From contig JBCBAP010000061.1 in assembly GCA_038532435.1 (NCBI GenBank), forward strand, positions 1-20,635: a stretch of DNA of 20,635 bases, read 5' to 3'. A program made the translations under genes and the position numbers. Below, piece after piece: positions 7,187-13,547 of the stretch (positions within the stretch are counted from its first letter, which is position 1; each line of letters starts with the position of its first letter). This stretch comes from JBCBAP01 sp038532435. Lineage in GTDB: Bacteria; Pseudomonadota; Alphaproteobacteria; Rhodobacterales; Rhodobacteraceae. Under the pieces are notes generated by a model that did no database searches, was not told where the DNA came from, and saw only the letters and a program-made list of their open reading frames with translations.

Positions 7187-7199
7187 ATGTTCGAAACAT
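7187..7199. promoter_or_regulatory. ATGTT...AACAT palindrome across the DUF3307 start codon
   Basis: ATGTT (7187-7191) and AACAT (7195-7199) are inverse copies around three bases; the left arm includes the ATG itself. Short, and it partly encodes Met-Phe-Glu-Thr, so chance is possible, but it is the third use of this half-site in 800 bases. Confidence 0.35.
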
Positions 7200-7921
7200 T
7201 CATTGTTCTGCTCTTTGCACACCTGATCGGTGATTTCGTCACACAATCCAAATGGATCGTGGAACAGAAGAACCGGAGCGATGTGCTATTTGCCCATGTG
7301 GCGATGCACCTGGCCCTGACGGCGGTCTTTCTCGGCAACATGACGTCGATTCCCCTTGCCGTCATCGGCGTGACCCATTTCGCGTTCGATTTTGCAAAGG
7401 CGCGCTGGGGCCGTGGCTTCAGCGGCTTCGTCGTCGATCAAATCGGACATGTCGCGGTTCTGATCGGTGTGGCGATCGCCTTTCCCACCCTCTATGCGGA
7501 CGGCATCTGGTCCGAGGCCTCCGGCCTTGTGCCATCGGACCTCGGCACGCTCGCGGTGAACCTCTACCTGCCCACACTGGTGGTGGGTTCCGGCCTTGTG
7601 GCGACACTTCTGGCGGCCCGGTTCGGCATCGAGATCTTCATGACCTCCTTCACCCTTGACCCGTCCGGGCAAGAGGATGCGGGCCTGCCGGAGGGCGGGC
7701 TCTATATCGGGCTGCTGGAACGCGCGCTCGTCTTTCTTTTCGTGATGATCGGTCAGTTCACGGCGATCGGGTTCCTGATTGCGGCAAAATCCGTGCTCCG
7801 CTTCGGCGTCGCAAACGACCGGAAGATGAGCGAATACGTGATCATCGGAACGCTCATGAGCTTCGGCTGGGCCATCGCCACGGCATCGCTCACGCGCATC
7901 GGTCTCGACGCGCTGGGATGA
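7187..7921 (+). CDS. DUF3307 integral membrane protein
   Basis: The 244-residue protein opens with the DUF3307 signature: AHLIGDFVTQSKWI (His12, Asp16, Gln20), then AHVAMHL (His37, His41), THFAFDFAK (His64, Asp68) and VVDQIGHVA (Asp84, Gln85, His88). These polar residues sit at regular places in or at the ends of hydrophobic segments, which resembles a metal- or proton-handling membrane protein; the function of the family is unknown. A second half (about 118-244) has two to three more membrane segments and the stretch IGFLIAAKSVLRFG...SEYVIIGTLMSFGWA, seen in longer family members. The start has a G-rich/GGGAAG site 12 or more bases upstream. It follows the SatD-like gene after 117 bases with a terminator and a palindrome in between, so it is likely separately controlled but functionally tied to it. 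Confidence 0.85.
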   Translation: MFETFIVLLFAHLIGDFVTQSKWIVEQKNRSDVLFAHVAMHLALTAVFLGNMTSIPLAVIGVTHFAFDFAKARWGRGFSGFVVDQIGHVAVLIGVAIAFPTLYADGIWSEASGLVPSDLGTLAVNLYLPTLVVGSGLVATLLAARFGIEIFMTSFTLDPSGQEDAGLPEGGLYIGLLERALVFLFVMIGQFTAIGFLIAAKSVLRFGVANDRKMSEYVIIGTLMSFGWAIATASLTRIGLDALG

Positions 7922-7937
7922 CGCGGGCCCCGGTCCC

Positions 7938-7966
7938 TTGAGACACGGGACCAAACAGCTTATCTT
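7938..7966 (+). promoter_or_regulatory. Promoter of the A-type carrier gene, with an overlapping inverted repeat
   Basis: TTGAGA (7938-7943), 17 bases, TATCTT (7961-7966), ending 31 bases before the start codon at 7998. An inverted repeat GGTCCC (7932-7937) / GGGACC (7947-7952) embraces the -35 box, as an operator would. A second possible -10, CATAAT, is at 7973-7978. Confidence 0.55.
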
Positions 7967-7997
7967 TTCACTCATAATCAACCCGAGGACCCGTGAG

Positions 7998-8348
7998 ATG
8001 TTTTCGATTCCCGGCAAACAGGCCGTCACACTGACCGACGCTGCTGCGGCGCAGATTCGCAAGTTGATGGACGCTGGACAGACCGAAGGTCTGCGCATTG
8101 GCGTGAAGAAGGGCGGCTGCGCGGGCATGGAATACACCATGGACTACGTGGCCGAGGTTGACCCCAATGACGAGATGGTCGAGCAGGATGGCGCGCGGGT
8201 GATGATCGCGCCCATGGCGCAGATGTTCCTGTTCGGGACAGAGATCGACTACACCACCTCCCTCCTCGAGTCCGGGTTCCAGTTCCGCAACCCCAACGTC
8301 ACCGAGGCCTGCGGCTGCGGTGAGTCAGTGAAGTTCGCCGTCGGATGA
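7998..8348 (+). CDS. HesB/IscA-family A-type Fe-S carrier
   Basis: A-type carriers accept Fe-S clusters or iron and pass them to target apoproteins. The three cysteine ligands are present: Cys41 in GVKKGGCAGMEY and Cys105-x-Cys107 in TEACGCGESVKF near the C-terminus. The 116 residues are slightly longer than the typical 107. I start at ATG 7998 because GAGGAC lies seven bases upstream; a longer open frame begins at 7938, inside the promoter. Its stop overlaps the start of the UPF0145 gene (ATGA at 8345-8348), so the two are translationally coupled. Whether it is IscA, SufA or ErpA cannot be decided from the sequence alone; there is no isc or suf operon around it, which fits a stand-alone carrier. 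Confidence 0.92.
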   Translation: MFSIPGKQAVTLTDAAAAQIRKLMDAGQTEGLRIGVKKGGCAGMEYTMDYVAEVDPNDEMVEQDGARVMIAPMAQMFLFGTEIDYTTSLLESGFQFRNPNVTEACGCGESVKFAVG

Positions 8349-8674
8349 CCGTCATCCTTTCCACCACGCCCGACATTCCCGGGCGTGAGGTGGATCACAT
8401 CATCGACATCGTCACGGCAGAGAGCGTTCAGGGCATGAACGTGATCAAGGACCTGTTCGCCTCCGTCACCGATATCTTTGGCGGGCGGTCGACAACGACG
8501 GAAAATGTCCTGATCGAGGCGCGGGAAGACTGCCTGCGCGAATTGCGGCAGCGCGCGACCGCCCTCGGCGCGGATGCGGTGATCGGTGTCGACCTAGACT
8601 ATTCGGAGTTTCAGGGCGGCGGCGGCATGCTCTTTCTCGTCGCCTCCGGTACGGCGGTGAAGCTCAAACCCTGA
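8345..8674 (+). CDS. UPF0145/YbjQ family protein
   Basis: The 109-residue protein fits the YbjQ/UPF0145 family (about 105 residues, pentameric, putative heavy-metal binding). Typical pieces are TTPDIPGREVDHIIDIVTAESVQG at the front, the helix with ARELCLREL-like pattern (AREDCLRELRQRATALGADAVIGVDLDY), and the ending GTAVKLKP. The start codon overlaps the stop of the A-type carrier gene by four bases, with no independent ribosome binding site needed. The coupling suggests a link to metal or Fe-S handling, but no biochemical role is established for the family. Confidence 0.9.
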   Translation: MTVILSTTPDIPGREVDHIIDIVTAESVQGMNVIKDLFASVTDIFGGRSTTTENVLIEAREDCLRELRQRATALGADAVIGVDLDYSEFQGGGGMLFLVASGTAVKLKP

Positions 8675-8740
8675 TCGCCCTTGCCAGCACCGCCCCGCCC
8701 CCCGTATCAGCGGGGAGGACCTGTTGGACGGAGTTGCCCC

Positions 8741-9472
8741 ATGCCCGAGATCACCCCCCTTGTTGCCGGAAACTGGAAGATGAACGGGACCCGTGCGAAC
8801 CTCGCCGAGATTGATGCGCTGGAGCTCGACACGGAGGTCGAGGTGTTGATCTGTCCTCCCTCCACGCTGATCTCCGACATGGTGGACCGGGCCCCGGACG
8901 GGCTCGACGTCGGCGCGCAGGACTGCCACGCGGCGGGAAGCGGCGCGCACACAGGTGATATCTCTGCCGCCATGGTCGCCGATCTGGGCGGGACTTTCGT
9001 GATCGTCGGCCATTCGGAGCGGCGCACGGATCATGGGGAGACGGATGCGCTCATCAAGGCGAAGGCGGAGGCGGTTCTGGCCGCGGGCCTCATCGCCATT
9101 GTCTGTGTCGGAGAGACGGAGGCGGAGCGGGACGCGGGCACCGCAGAAGAGGTCGTCGGCACGCAGATTGCAGGGTCCGTGCCCGCAGGCGCCACGGCAG
9201 AGAACACGGTCATTGCCTATGAGCCGGTCTGGGCGATCGGGACCGGTCGGACGCCCACACTCGACGACATCGCGCAGATGCACGATTTCATGCGGGCGGA
9301 GCTTACCGGGCATATCGGGGCGGCCGCGGATGGTGTGCGGCTGCTCTATGGCGGCTCGGTCAAGCCCGCGAATGCAAAGGATATTTTCGGGATCGGCAAC
9401 GTGAACGGTGGGCTCGTCGGCGGCGCCTCGCTGAAGGCCGCCGACTTCAACGCGATCATCGCCGCCGCCTAG
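8741..9472 (+). CDS. tpiA: Triose-phosphate isomerase
   Basis: TpiA interconverts dihydroxyacetone phosphate and glyceraldehyde 3-phosphate in the cytosol. The 243-residue protein has all catalytic residues: Lys13 in AGNWKMNG, His91 in VGHSERR and Glu161 in AYEPVWAIGTG, plus the phosphate-binding loop LLYGGSVKPAN and the C-terminal GGLVGGASL. It is a little shorter than the common 250 residues. The start at ATG 8741 has GGAG seven bases upstream; the open frame extends further but without homologous residues. It follows UPF0145 after 66 bases that contain a small CCCCG/CGGGG hairpin (8700-8715) without a U-tract. It converges on the HHH gene, 10 bases apart. Confidence 0.97.
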   Translation: MPEITPLVAGNWKMNGTRANLAEIDALELDTEVEVLICPPSTLISDMVDRAPDGLDVGAQDCHAAGSGAHTGDISAAMVADLGGTFVIVGHSERRTDHGETDALIKAKAEAVLAAGLIAIVCVGETEAERDAGTAEEVVGTQIAGSVPAGATAENTVIAYEPVWAIGTGRTPTLDDIAQMHDFMRAELTGHIGAAADGVRLLYGGSVKPANAKDIFGIGNVNGGLVGGASLKAADFNAIIAAA

Positions 9473-9482
9473 CTGTCGCTGT

Positions 9483-10022
9483 TCAGCCCGCGAGCATCGC
9501 CTTGGCCTGACCGATCCAGTCGTCCCGGCGGGACCGGCCCTTGAAGGAGTTCAGGCGGTCGTCGATCCAGTCGAGATCATCCTCGGCAAGCTTTGAGATC
9601 TGCTCGATCGTGTAGAGACCCATCTCGTTGAGTTCGGAGGCAAGCTTCGGCCCGATCCCTTTGATCTCCGACAGGTCGGATCCGCCCGCGGGCGCGGCGT
9701 CGAGGAGGATGGCCTCGATGCCGTCGGCGGCTTCAGCCGCTGTCTCTTCTACCGTCTCGACCGCCTCGACGATCTCCACGACGGTTTCCTCGGCCATCTC
9801 TTCGACGACCTCCGCGTCCTCGACGAGCGCGGGCGGTGTAGCGGCAGCTGGGGCTGCAGGCGATGTCTCCGCCGGCCACATGGCCTTGGGCAGGCGCCAC
9901 TCCACGCCGAAGACCGGCGCCATCGGCGACAGGCTCAACCAGTATTCCATGAAAGGTTCATCTCGGCGGGGCTGAAGCGCCGTGGGGTTGAATTGGAAGT
10001 CCATCTGCATGAAAGGGGTCAC
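9483..10022 (-). CDS. Helix-hairpin-helix protein with acidic linker
   Basis: The 179-residue protein starts at GTG 10022, fixed by a near-perfect GGAGGAGT five bases upstream. It has three parts. A 45-residue front rich in aromatics and prolines (FMEYWLSLSPMAPVFGVEW) is followed by an Ala/Val/Glu-rich acidic segment (about 55-105, EEMAEETVVEIVEAVETVEE) that may be a coiled coil or disordered. The C-terminal domain (about 115-179) contains IKGIGPKLASELNEMGLYTIEQI and RDDWIGQAKAML. The last domain is the HHH-type module also found as the C-terminal extension of NuoE in alphaproteobacteria. Its ligand is not known and DNA binding should not be assumed. The promoter architecture (10043-10088) suggests specific repression, possibly as part of a PHA-granule regulon. 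Confidence 0.78.
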   Translation of the reverse strand: MTPFMQMDFQFNPTALQPRRDEPFMEYWLSLSPMAPVFGVEWRLPKAMWPAETSPAAPAAATPPALVEDAEVVEEMAEETVVEIVEAVETVEETAAEAADGIEAILLDAAPAGGSDLSEIKGIGPKLASELNEMGLYTIEQISKLAEDDLDWIDDRLNSFKGRSRRDDWIGQAKAMLAG

Positions 10023-10042
10023 GGGGCACTCCTCCGGCGGTT

Positions 10043-10088
10043 ATGTTGCGCCGCACAATATAGGCCAAAGCCCTTTGCGGCGCAACAT
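10043..10088. repeat. 13-base inverted repeat holding two TGC-N3-GCA operators
   Basis: ATGTTGCGCCGCA (10043-10055) is repeated as an exact inverse copy at 10076-10088, 20 bases apart. Each arm contains its own small palindrome, TGCGCCGCA (10047-10055) and TGCGGCGCA (10076-10084), whose centres are 29 bases, nearly three helical turns, apart. The TGC-N3-GCA core resembles the CTGC/GCAG sites reported for PhaR, the PHA-responsive repressor; this link is inference. Confidence 0.8.
10057..10085 (-). promoter_or_regulatory. Promoter of the HHH gene, bracketed by the inverted repeat
   Basis: On the minus strand TTGCGC (10085-10080) is followed after 17 bases by TATATT (10062-10057). The -35 lies within the right arm of the inverted repeat, and the expected start of transcription falls within the left arm. 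The start codon is about 35 bases after the -10. Confidence 0.65.
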
Positions 10089-10097
10089 GACCGAGGG

Positions 10098-11222
10098 TCA
10101 GCTCGCCTGCCGCTCCTGCCTGTGAGAGCTGATCCCGTAGTGGGTGGCGAGCCGCTGAAGGGCGATTTTCAGTACCACCTTACCGGAGCGCGCGGACCAT
10201 CCCAGCCGACGCTCCGCCGATTCGAGCCCCTCGAGGAAGCAACACACACGGAGCGCGATGTCCGACAGGCCCGGCCCCAGGGCCTCCAGCGATTTATGCA
10301 CCCGGTCCCGCGCCGATTGCGGCCCGAGCGGCACGTTTGACCCTGCCGCCCCACCACCCCGGGCCGATGAGGTGAGGAACCTGTCCCAGTTCTGCGCGAC
10401 ACGGGGGCCGAGTTGCGCCTTCTCGAAATCCTCGCGCAGCCGCTCCCCTGCCTCGACCTCCTCCGGTGCAAGGAACGGCGCCCCGTCCGGGCCCCGCCGT
10501 CTGGCCAGCAGGCTCAGTGGGCTTTCCGACAGGTTGCAGCGGATGACGGTCGGCGATCCGTCCGCGTCCGCCACCTGACGCTCTCCCTCTACGGTGTGCT
10601 GGGCTGCGAAGGACGTGTTGGTGGCCTTCGGACGGGACGCCTTGCGCATCGCATCGTCAGCCAGCATCCGCTTGAGCGCCATGCGCCCGATGGAGGTGAT
10701 GGCATAGCGCGTGACCTTGCCCTCCCCTTCCATGGAGATCCATTCGTTCAGTGCGAACTGTTCAGCAACCCGCCGCTCGACAGACGCGGTCTGGGTCATC
10801 GCGCCGTCGATGCTTTCCCGGAACACAACCGCCCGCTTGAGCGAGGGCGATGCGGCGAGGAACGCCCCGCTTTCGCACAACCGGCGCAGGATGCGCCGCG
10901 CCTCCCGCCCGACCTCCGTCTCGGAGGGTCTGGATTTGGACAATGCGTTCGAAACCATGCAGTCGATCTCCTTTAGGGAACTCTCCGCAAGAAGATCGGC
11001 GGGCGGTGTCTGATCGAACCGGGATAACGCATCGTCCACGAGGGGATCGTCCCGCCAGCCCTCGACGCGCCGCACATGCCGCAACACCGTCGAGGCATGG
11101 CATCCCCGCGCCCGGGCCAAGGCCCGTATCGAAACGCCCCAGGTGACATGTGCGAGGTAGGACACAAGACAGGCCGGCACCGTGTGAGGCTGTCCCGGAT
11201 CGTTCTGAGGCTCCCCCGCCAT
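10098..11222 (-). CDS. Helix-turn-helix protein with DUF6456 domain
   Basis: From ATG 11222 the protein has 374 residues; an open frame continues up to GTG 11312, but that part is AT-rich and looks like leader DNA. Residues 31-52 (SIRALARARGCHASTVLRHVRRVE) form an HTH close to those that recognise DNA in small regulators. The following 'RRDDPLVDDAL' type segment is typical of the group. The C-terminal 140 residues (ESPLSLLARRRGPDGAPFLAPEEVEAGERLREDFEKAQ and on) match DUF6456, a domain known mainly from alphaproteobacteria. A GGAACAGGAC site precedes the start, moderately good. It probably acts as a transcription regulator; its targets are unknown. It diverges from the DUF6477-type gene and lies upstream of the HHH gene, whose promoter begins just past its stop. 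Confidence 0.82.
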   Translation of the reverse strand: MAGEPQNDPGQPHTVPACLVSYLAHVTWGVSIRALARARGCHASTVLRHVRRVEGWRDDPLVDDALSRFDQTPPADLLAESSLKEIDCMVSNALSKSRPSETEVGREARRILRRLCESGAFLAASPSLKRAVVFRESIDGAMTQTASVERRVAEQFALNEWISMEGEGKVTRYAITSIGRMALKRMLADDAMRKASRPKATNTSFAAQHTVEGERQVADADGSPTVIRCNLSESPLSLLARRRGPDGAPFLAPEEVEAGERLREDFEKAQLGPRVAQNWDRFLTSSARGGGAAGSNVPLGPQSARDRVHKSLEALGPGLSDIALRVCCFLEGLESAERRLGWSARSGKVVLKIALQRLATHYGISSHRQERQAS

Positions 11223-11440
11223 GTCCTGTTCCAGATCGCCGCCCAACCGATCGTCCAAGTTGAATAAAAGTTTAGGGAAGCAACTGACTAGTCCGAGTCT
11301 CTTACAATTCACTTAACGAACGCGGATTAGGCGGAAAATCGCTCAACGACCGCCACCGCGCGCTGCTTCGTCGCAAAACGCAACAGTTCAGGATCGCCAC
11401 TAGGCTCTCTGGACGATACCCAGCAAGCGGAGCATGTTCC
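11223..11440. promoter_or_regulatory. Divergent intergenic region between the DUF6456 and DUF6477-type genes
   Basis: This 218-base region is AT-richer than its surroundings around 11255-11330 and must hold both promoters. I could not fix a convincing -35/-10 pair. It contains a perfect eight-base palindrome GACTAGTC (11286-11293) and one CcrM-type GANTC site (11294-11298). Confidence 0.4.
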
Positions 11441-11683
11441 ATGACAGACCTTTCCCACACCCTTTCCCGGATGTCCCGCCCCGGCGTTCTCGTGAATGCT
11501 GCCCGGGCGGTGAGCTATGCTATCTCGGCGAGCAACGACGATCCGGATCACCTCATGACGGTGGAGGCGATTCTCGAGCGGGGCAGGACGGATCGGGCGG
11601 AGTCGTACAGCCCCCAGCGTCACATCGAGGTGCTGGGCCGGTTGATCGCGCTGGCGCGGAGAAAACCTGCTATGGCTGCCTAG
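11441..11683 (+). CDS. DUF6477-type small protein
   Basis: The 80-residue protein begins after GCGGAG (11427-11432), eight bases from the ATG. It has the pattern of the Rhodobacteraceae DUF6477 family: an N-terminal RPGVLVNAARAVS, a middle acidic stretch with the helix HLMTVEAILERGRTDRAESYSPQRHIEVLGRLIALARR, and no membrane segment. It is probably a small helical cytosolic protein; function unknown. It stands divergent to the DUF6456 HTH gene, an arrangement I recall from related genomes, which suggests they are controlled together. Its TAG stop shares the bases CTAG with the stop of the MttB-family gene on the other strand. Confidence 0.75.
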   Translation: MTDLSHTLSRMSRPGVLVNAARAVSYAISASNDDPDHLMTVEAILERGRTDRAESYSPQRHIEVLGRLIALARRKPAMAA

Positions 11684-13233
11684 GCAAAGGCATCAGGTTC
11701 GGAAGCTTTTCGTTTGGTAACATACGCTTCCAGTTCGTCCTTGATCCCATCATCGAGTGCTGGCGGCACGTATTCCGCCAGCATCTGACGGACCCGTTCG
11801 GAGGCGAGGACCTGGCTGTCCCGGGACCCCTCGTCCGCCCAGGTCTCGAACGGCTTGTAGTCGAGCACGCCGGACCGCCAGAACGCATCCTTGAAGTTGG
11901 CCTGGGTGTGGGCACAGCCCAGATAGTGCCCGCCCGGGCCGACCTCCCGGATCGCGTCCATGGCCTGCCCGGACGTGGAAACATCGACACCCGCGGCAAC
12001 CGAGTGCAACACCCCGAGCTGATCCGCATCCAGCACGAACTTCTCGAACGACGAGACCAGACCACCCTCCAGCCACCCACAGGCGTGGAGCATGAAGTTG
12101 ACGCCGCCCAGCAGGGCCGCGTTCAACGTGTTCGCGGTCTCATAGGCCGATTGCGCGTCCGGCAGTTTGGACCCGCAGAGCCCGCCGCCGGAGCGGAATG
12201 GCAGGTTCAGCCGCCGCGCGAGCTGCCCTGCCCCATAGAGCACCTTTGACGCCTCCGGCGTGCCGAAGGTAGGCGCACCGGAGTTCATGTCGATGGAGGA
12301 CACAAACGCCCCGAAGATCACCGGCGCACCGGGCCGCACGAGCTGTGCATAGGCGACGCCAGCCAGCACTTCGGCGAGGACCTGCGTCAGCGTGCCCGCG
12401 ACGGAGACCGGTGCCATAGCTCCACCGACGATAAAGGGGGAAACGATGCAAGCCTGGTTTGCGGTCGCATAGACCTCCAGCGCGCCCATCATCACCGAAT
12501 CGAACGTCAGCGGCGAGTTGATGTTGATGAGCGACGTCATCACGGTCCGGTCGGTGTCGCCAAAAAGGATCCGGCACATCTCCACCGAATCCGCAGCCCG
12601 GGACGGTTCGGTGACCGAGCCCATGAAGGGCTTGTCGCTGAGCGTCATATGCGCATGAAGCATGTCGAGGTGACGCTTGTTCACCGCGACATCCGTCGGC
12701 TCGCAAACCGTGCCGCCGGAATGGTGCAGCCATTTCGACATGTAGCCGAGCTTCACGAAATTGCGGAAATCCTCCATCGTCGCGTAGCGGCGCCCCCCTT
12801 CCAGATCCCGCACGAAGGGGGGACCGTAGACCGGTGCCAGCACGAGCGACTTGCCCCCGATGACGACATCCCGCTCCGGATTGCGGGCATGCTGTGTGAA
12901 GGAGGACGGGGCAGTGCCACAGAGCTTTCGAGCCAATCCGCGGGGAATGTGCACACGCTCCCCGCGCACATCGGCCCCTGCCTCCCGCCAGCGGTCGAGG
13001 GCCGCGGGATTGTCGACGAAGGCGACGCCGACTTCCTCCAGCACCGTTTCCGCATTCGCCTCGATGATCTCGATCGCCTCATCGGTGAGGATCTCGAAGT
13101 TCGGAATGTTGCGTTCGATGAACCGGGCAGCCTCGACACGCGGGGCGAGACGTTCCGCCCGCCGGGCCGCACCGCCGCCCCCGCGCCGTCCCCGGCGTGC
13201 CCCGGTTTCCGCTGTCGCAACACCGTCGCTCAT
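11680..13233 (-). CDS. MttB-family (trimethylamine methyltransferase family) protein, non-pyrrolysine
   Basis: Full-length (517 residues) member of the MttB superfamily, TIM-barrel enzymes that move a methyl group from quaternary or tertiary amines to a corrinoid protein. A basic, Gly-rich N-terminus (RRGRRGGGGAARR) precedes the domain starting at FEILTDEAIEIIEANAETVLEEVGV. Further family stretches are VYGPPFVRDLEGGRRYAT, KPFMGSVTEPSRAADS and PTFGTPEASKVLYGAGQLARRLNLPFRSGGGLCGSKLPDAQ. There is no internal in-frame amber codon, so it is a non-Pyl homologue like the glycine betaine methyltransferase MtgB, and its substrate is open. No corrinoid protein or methyl-THF transferase gene is adjacent. 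GGAGGG lies five bases before ATG 13233. A FAD oxidoreductase and a solute-binding protein a few kb away could belong to the same catabolism. Confidence 0.92.
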   Translation of the reverse strand: MSDGVATAETGARRGRRGGGGAARRAERLAPRVEAARFIERNIPNFEILTDEAIEIIEANAETVLEEVGVAFVDNPAALDRWREAGADVRGERVHIPRGLARKLCGTAPSSFTQHARNPERDVVIGGKSLVLAPVYGPPFVRDLEGGRRYATMEDFRNFVKLGYMSKWLHHSGGTVCEPTDVAVNKRHLDMLHAHMTLSDKPFMGSVTEPSRAADSVEMCRILFGDTDRTVMTSLININSPLTFDSVMMGALEVYATANQACIVSPFIVGGAMAPVSVAGTLTQVLAEVLAGVAYAQLVRPGAPVIFGAFVSSIDMNSGAPTFGTPEASKVLYGAGQLARRLNLPFRSGGGLCGSKLPDAQSAYETANTLNAALLGGVNFMLHACGWLEGGLVSSFEKFVLDADQLGVLHSVAAGVDVSTSGQAMDAIREVGPGGHYLGCAHTQANFKDAFWRSGVLDYKPFETWADEGSRDSQVLASERVRQMLAEYVPPALDDGIKDELEAYVTKRKASEPDAFA

Positions 13234-13252
13234 GCAACCCTCCCATCACTCG

Positions 13253-13516
13253 TCATGTCAGCTTGGCCAAGACCATAGCGAGCTGCGTGGCCGCGGCGCG
13301 CGAGGATAGCGCCGGGATAGAAGCGGTTCCCGACATCGCCGCGCCGAGACCCCACAACGGGACGCGAAGTTGCTGGAGGGTATGTGCCTCCGCTTCTGAC
13401 AGCAGGCTGACGATGGGGCCGTGGTGGAAAGTCTGCAAACCGCGGCCCCTCAGACATGGCTGTTCCTGCACCCCGCGAGCCCCTCGGTGGACTGCCACGA
13501 CCCGCACTCCTCTTGC
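13253..13516 (-). CDS. Possible small protein directly upstream of the MttB-family gene
   Basis: A GTG at about 13516 (minus strand) is preceded by AGAGGAG at eight bases. The frame encodes about 87 residues, with a protein-like second half (TFHHGPIVSLLSEAEAHTLQQLRVPLWGLGAAMSG in part, then Ala/Ser-rich helix ending in MVLAKLT). The TGA at 13255-13253 lies 19 bases before the MttB-family ATG, leaving room for its GGAGGG site, so coupling would be possible. There is no recognised homologue, the front is Arg-rich as in chance frames of GC-rich DNA, and the region should also carry promoters. Weakly supported. Confidence 0.22.
   Translation of the reverse strand, partial: ARGVRVVAVHRGARGVQEQPCLRGRGLQTFHHGPIVSLLSEAEAHTLQQLRVPLWGLGAAMSGTASIPALSSRAAATQLAMVLAKLT
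13415..13449. repeat. Ten-base-pair stem-loop upstream of guaA
   Basis: GGGGCCGTGG (13415-13424) pairs with CCGCGGCCCC (13440-13449), nine Watson-Crick pairs and one G-T, around a 15-base loop. It has no U-tract on either strand, so it is not a simple terminator. It lies about 100 bases before the guaA start and may be a leader structure or an operator. Confidence 0.45.
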
Positions 13517-13547
13517 CCGAATCCGCGCCACGCCTTATGGGCAGGCC

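Larger units (their letters stand above)
13234..13547. other. Divergent gap between the MttB-family gene and guaA
   Basis: These 314 bases must carry promoters for both genes. I saw a stem-loop (13415-13449) and, on the minus strand, a possible small frame (see 13253-13516). I found no purine-riboswitch core and no clear -35/-10 pair. GC content remains high throughout. Confidence 0.4.

Noticed and set aside
7286..8140. 284-codon minus-strand frame opposite DUF3307 and the A-type carrier
   Set aside because: It is rich in Arg, His, Gly and Asp without any motif, and it covers two well-supported genes and a promoter on the other strand.
8697..8715. Terminator between the UPF0145 gene and tpiA
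   Set aside because: CCCCG/CGGGG can pair, but there is no U-tract, so transcription probably continues into tpiA.
11680..13233. Pyrrolysine-containing trimethylamine methyltransferase
   Set aside because: The frame has no internal amber codon, and no pyl genes are visible; it is a non-Pyl MttB homologue.
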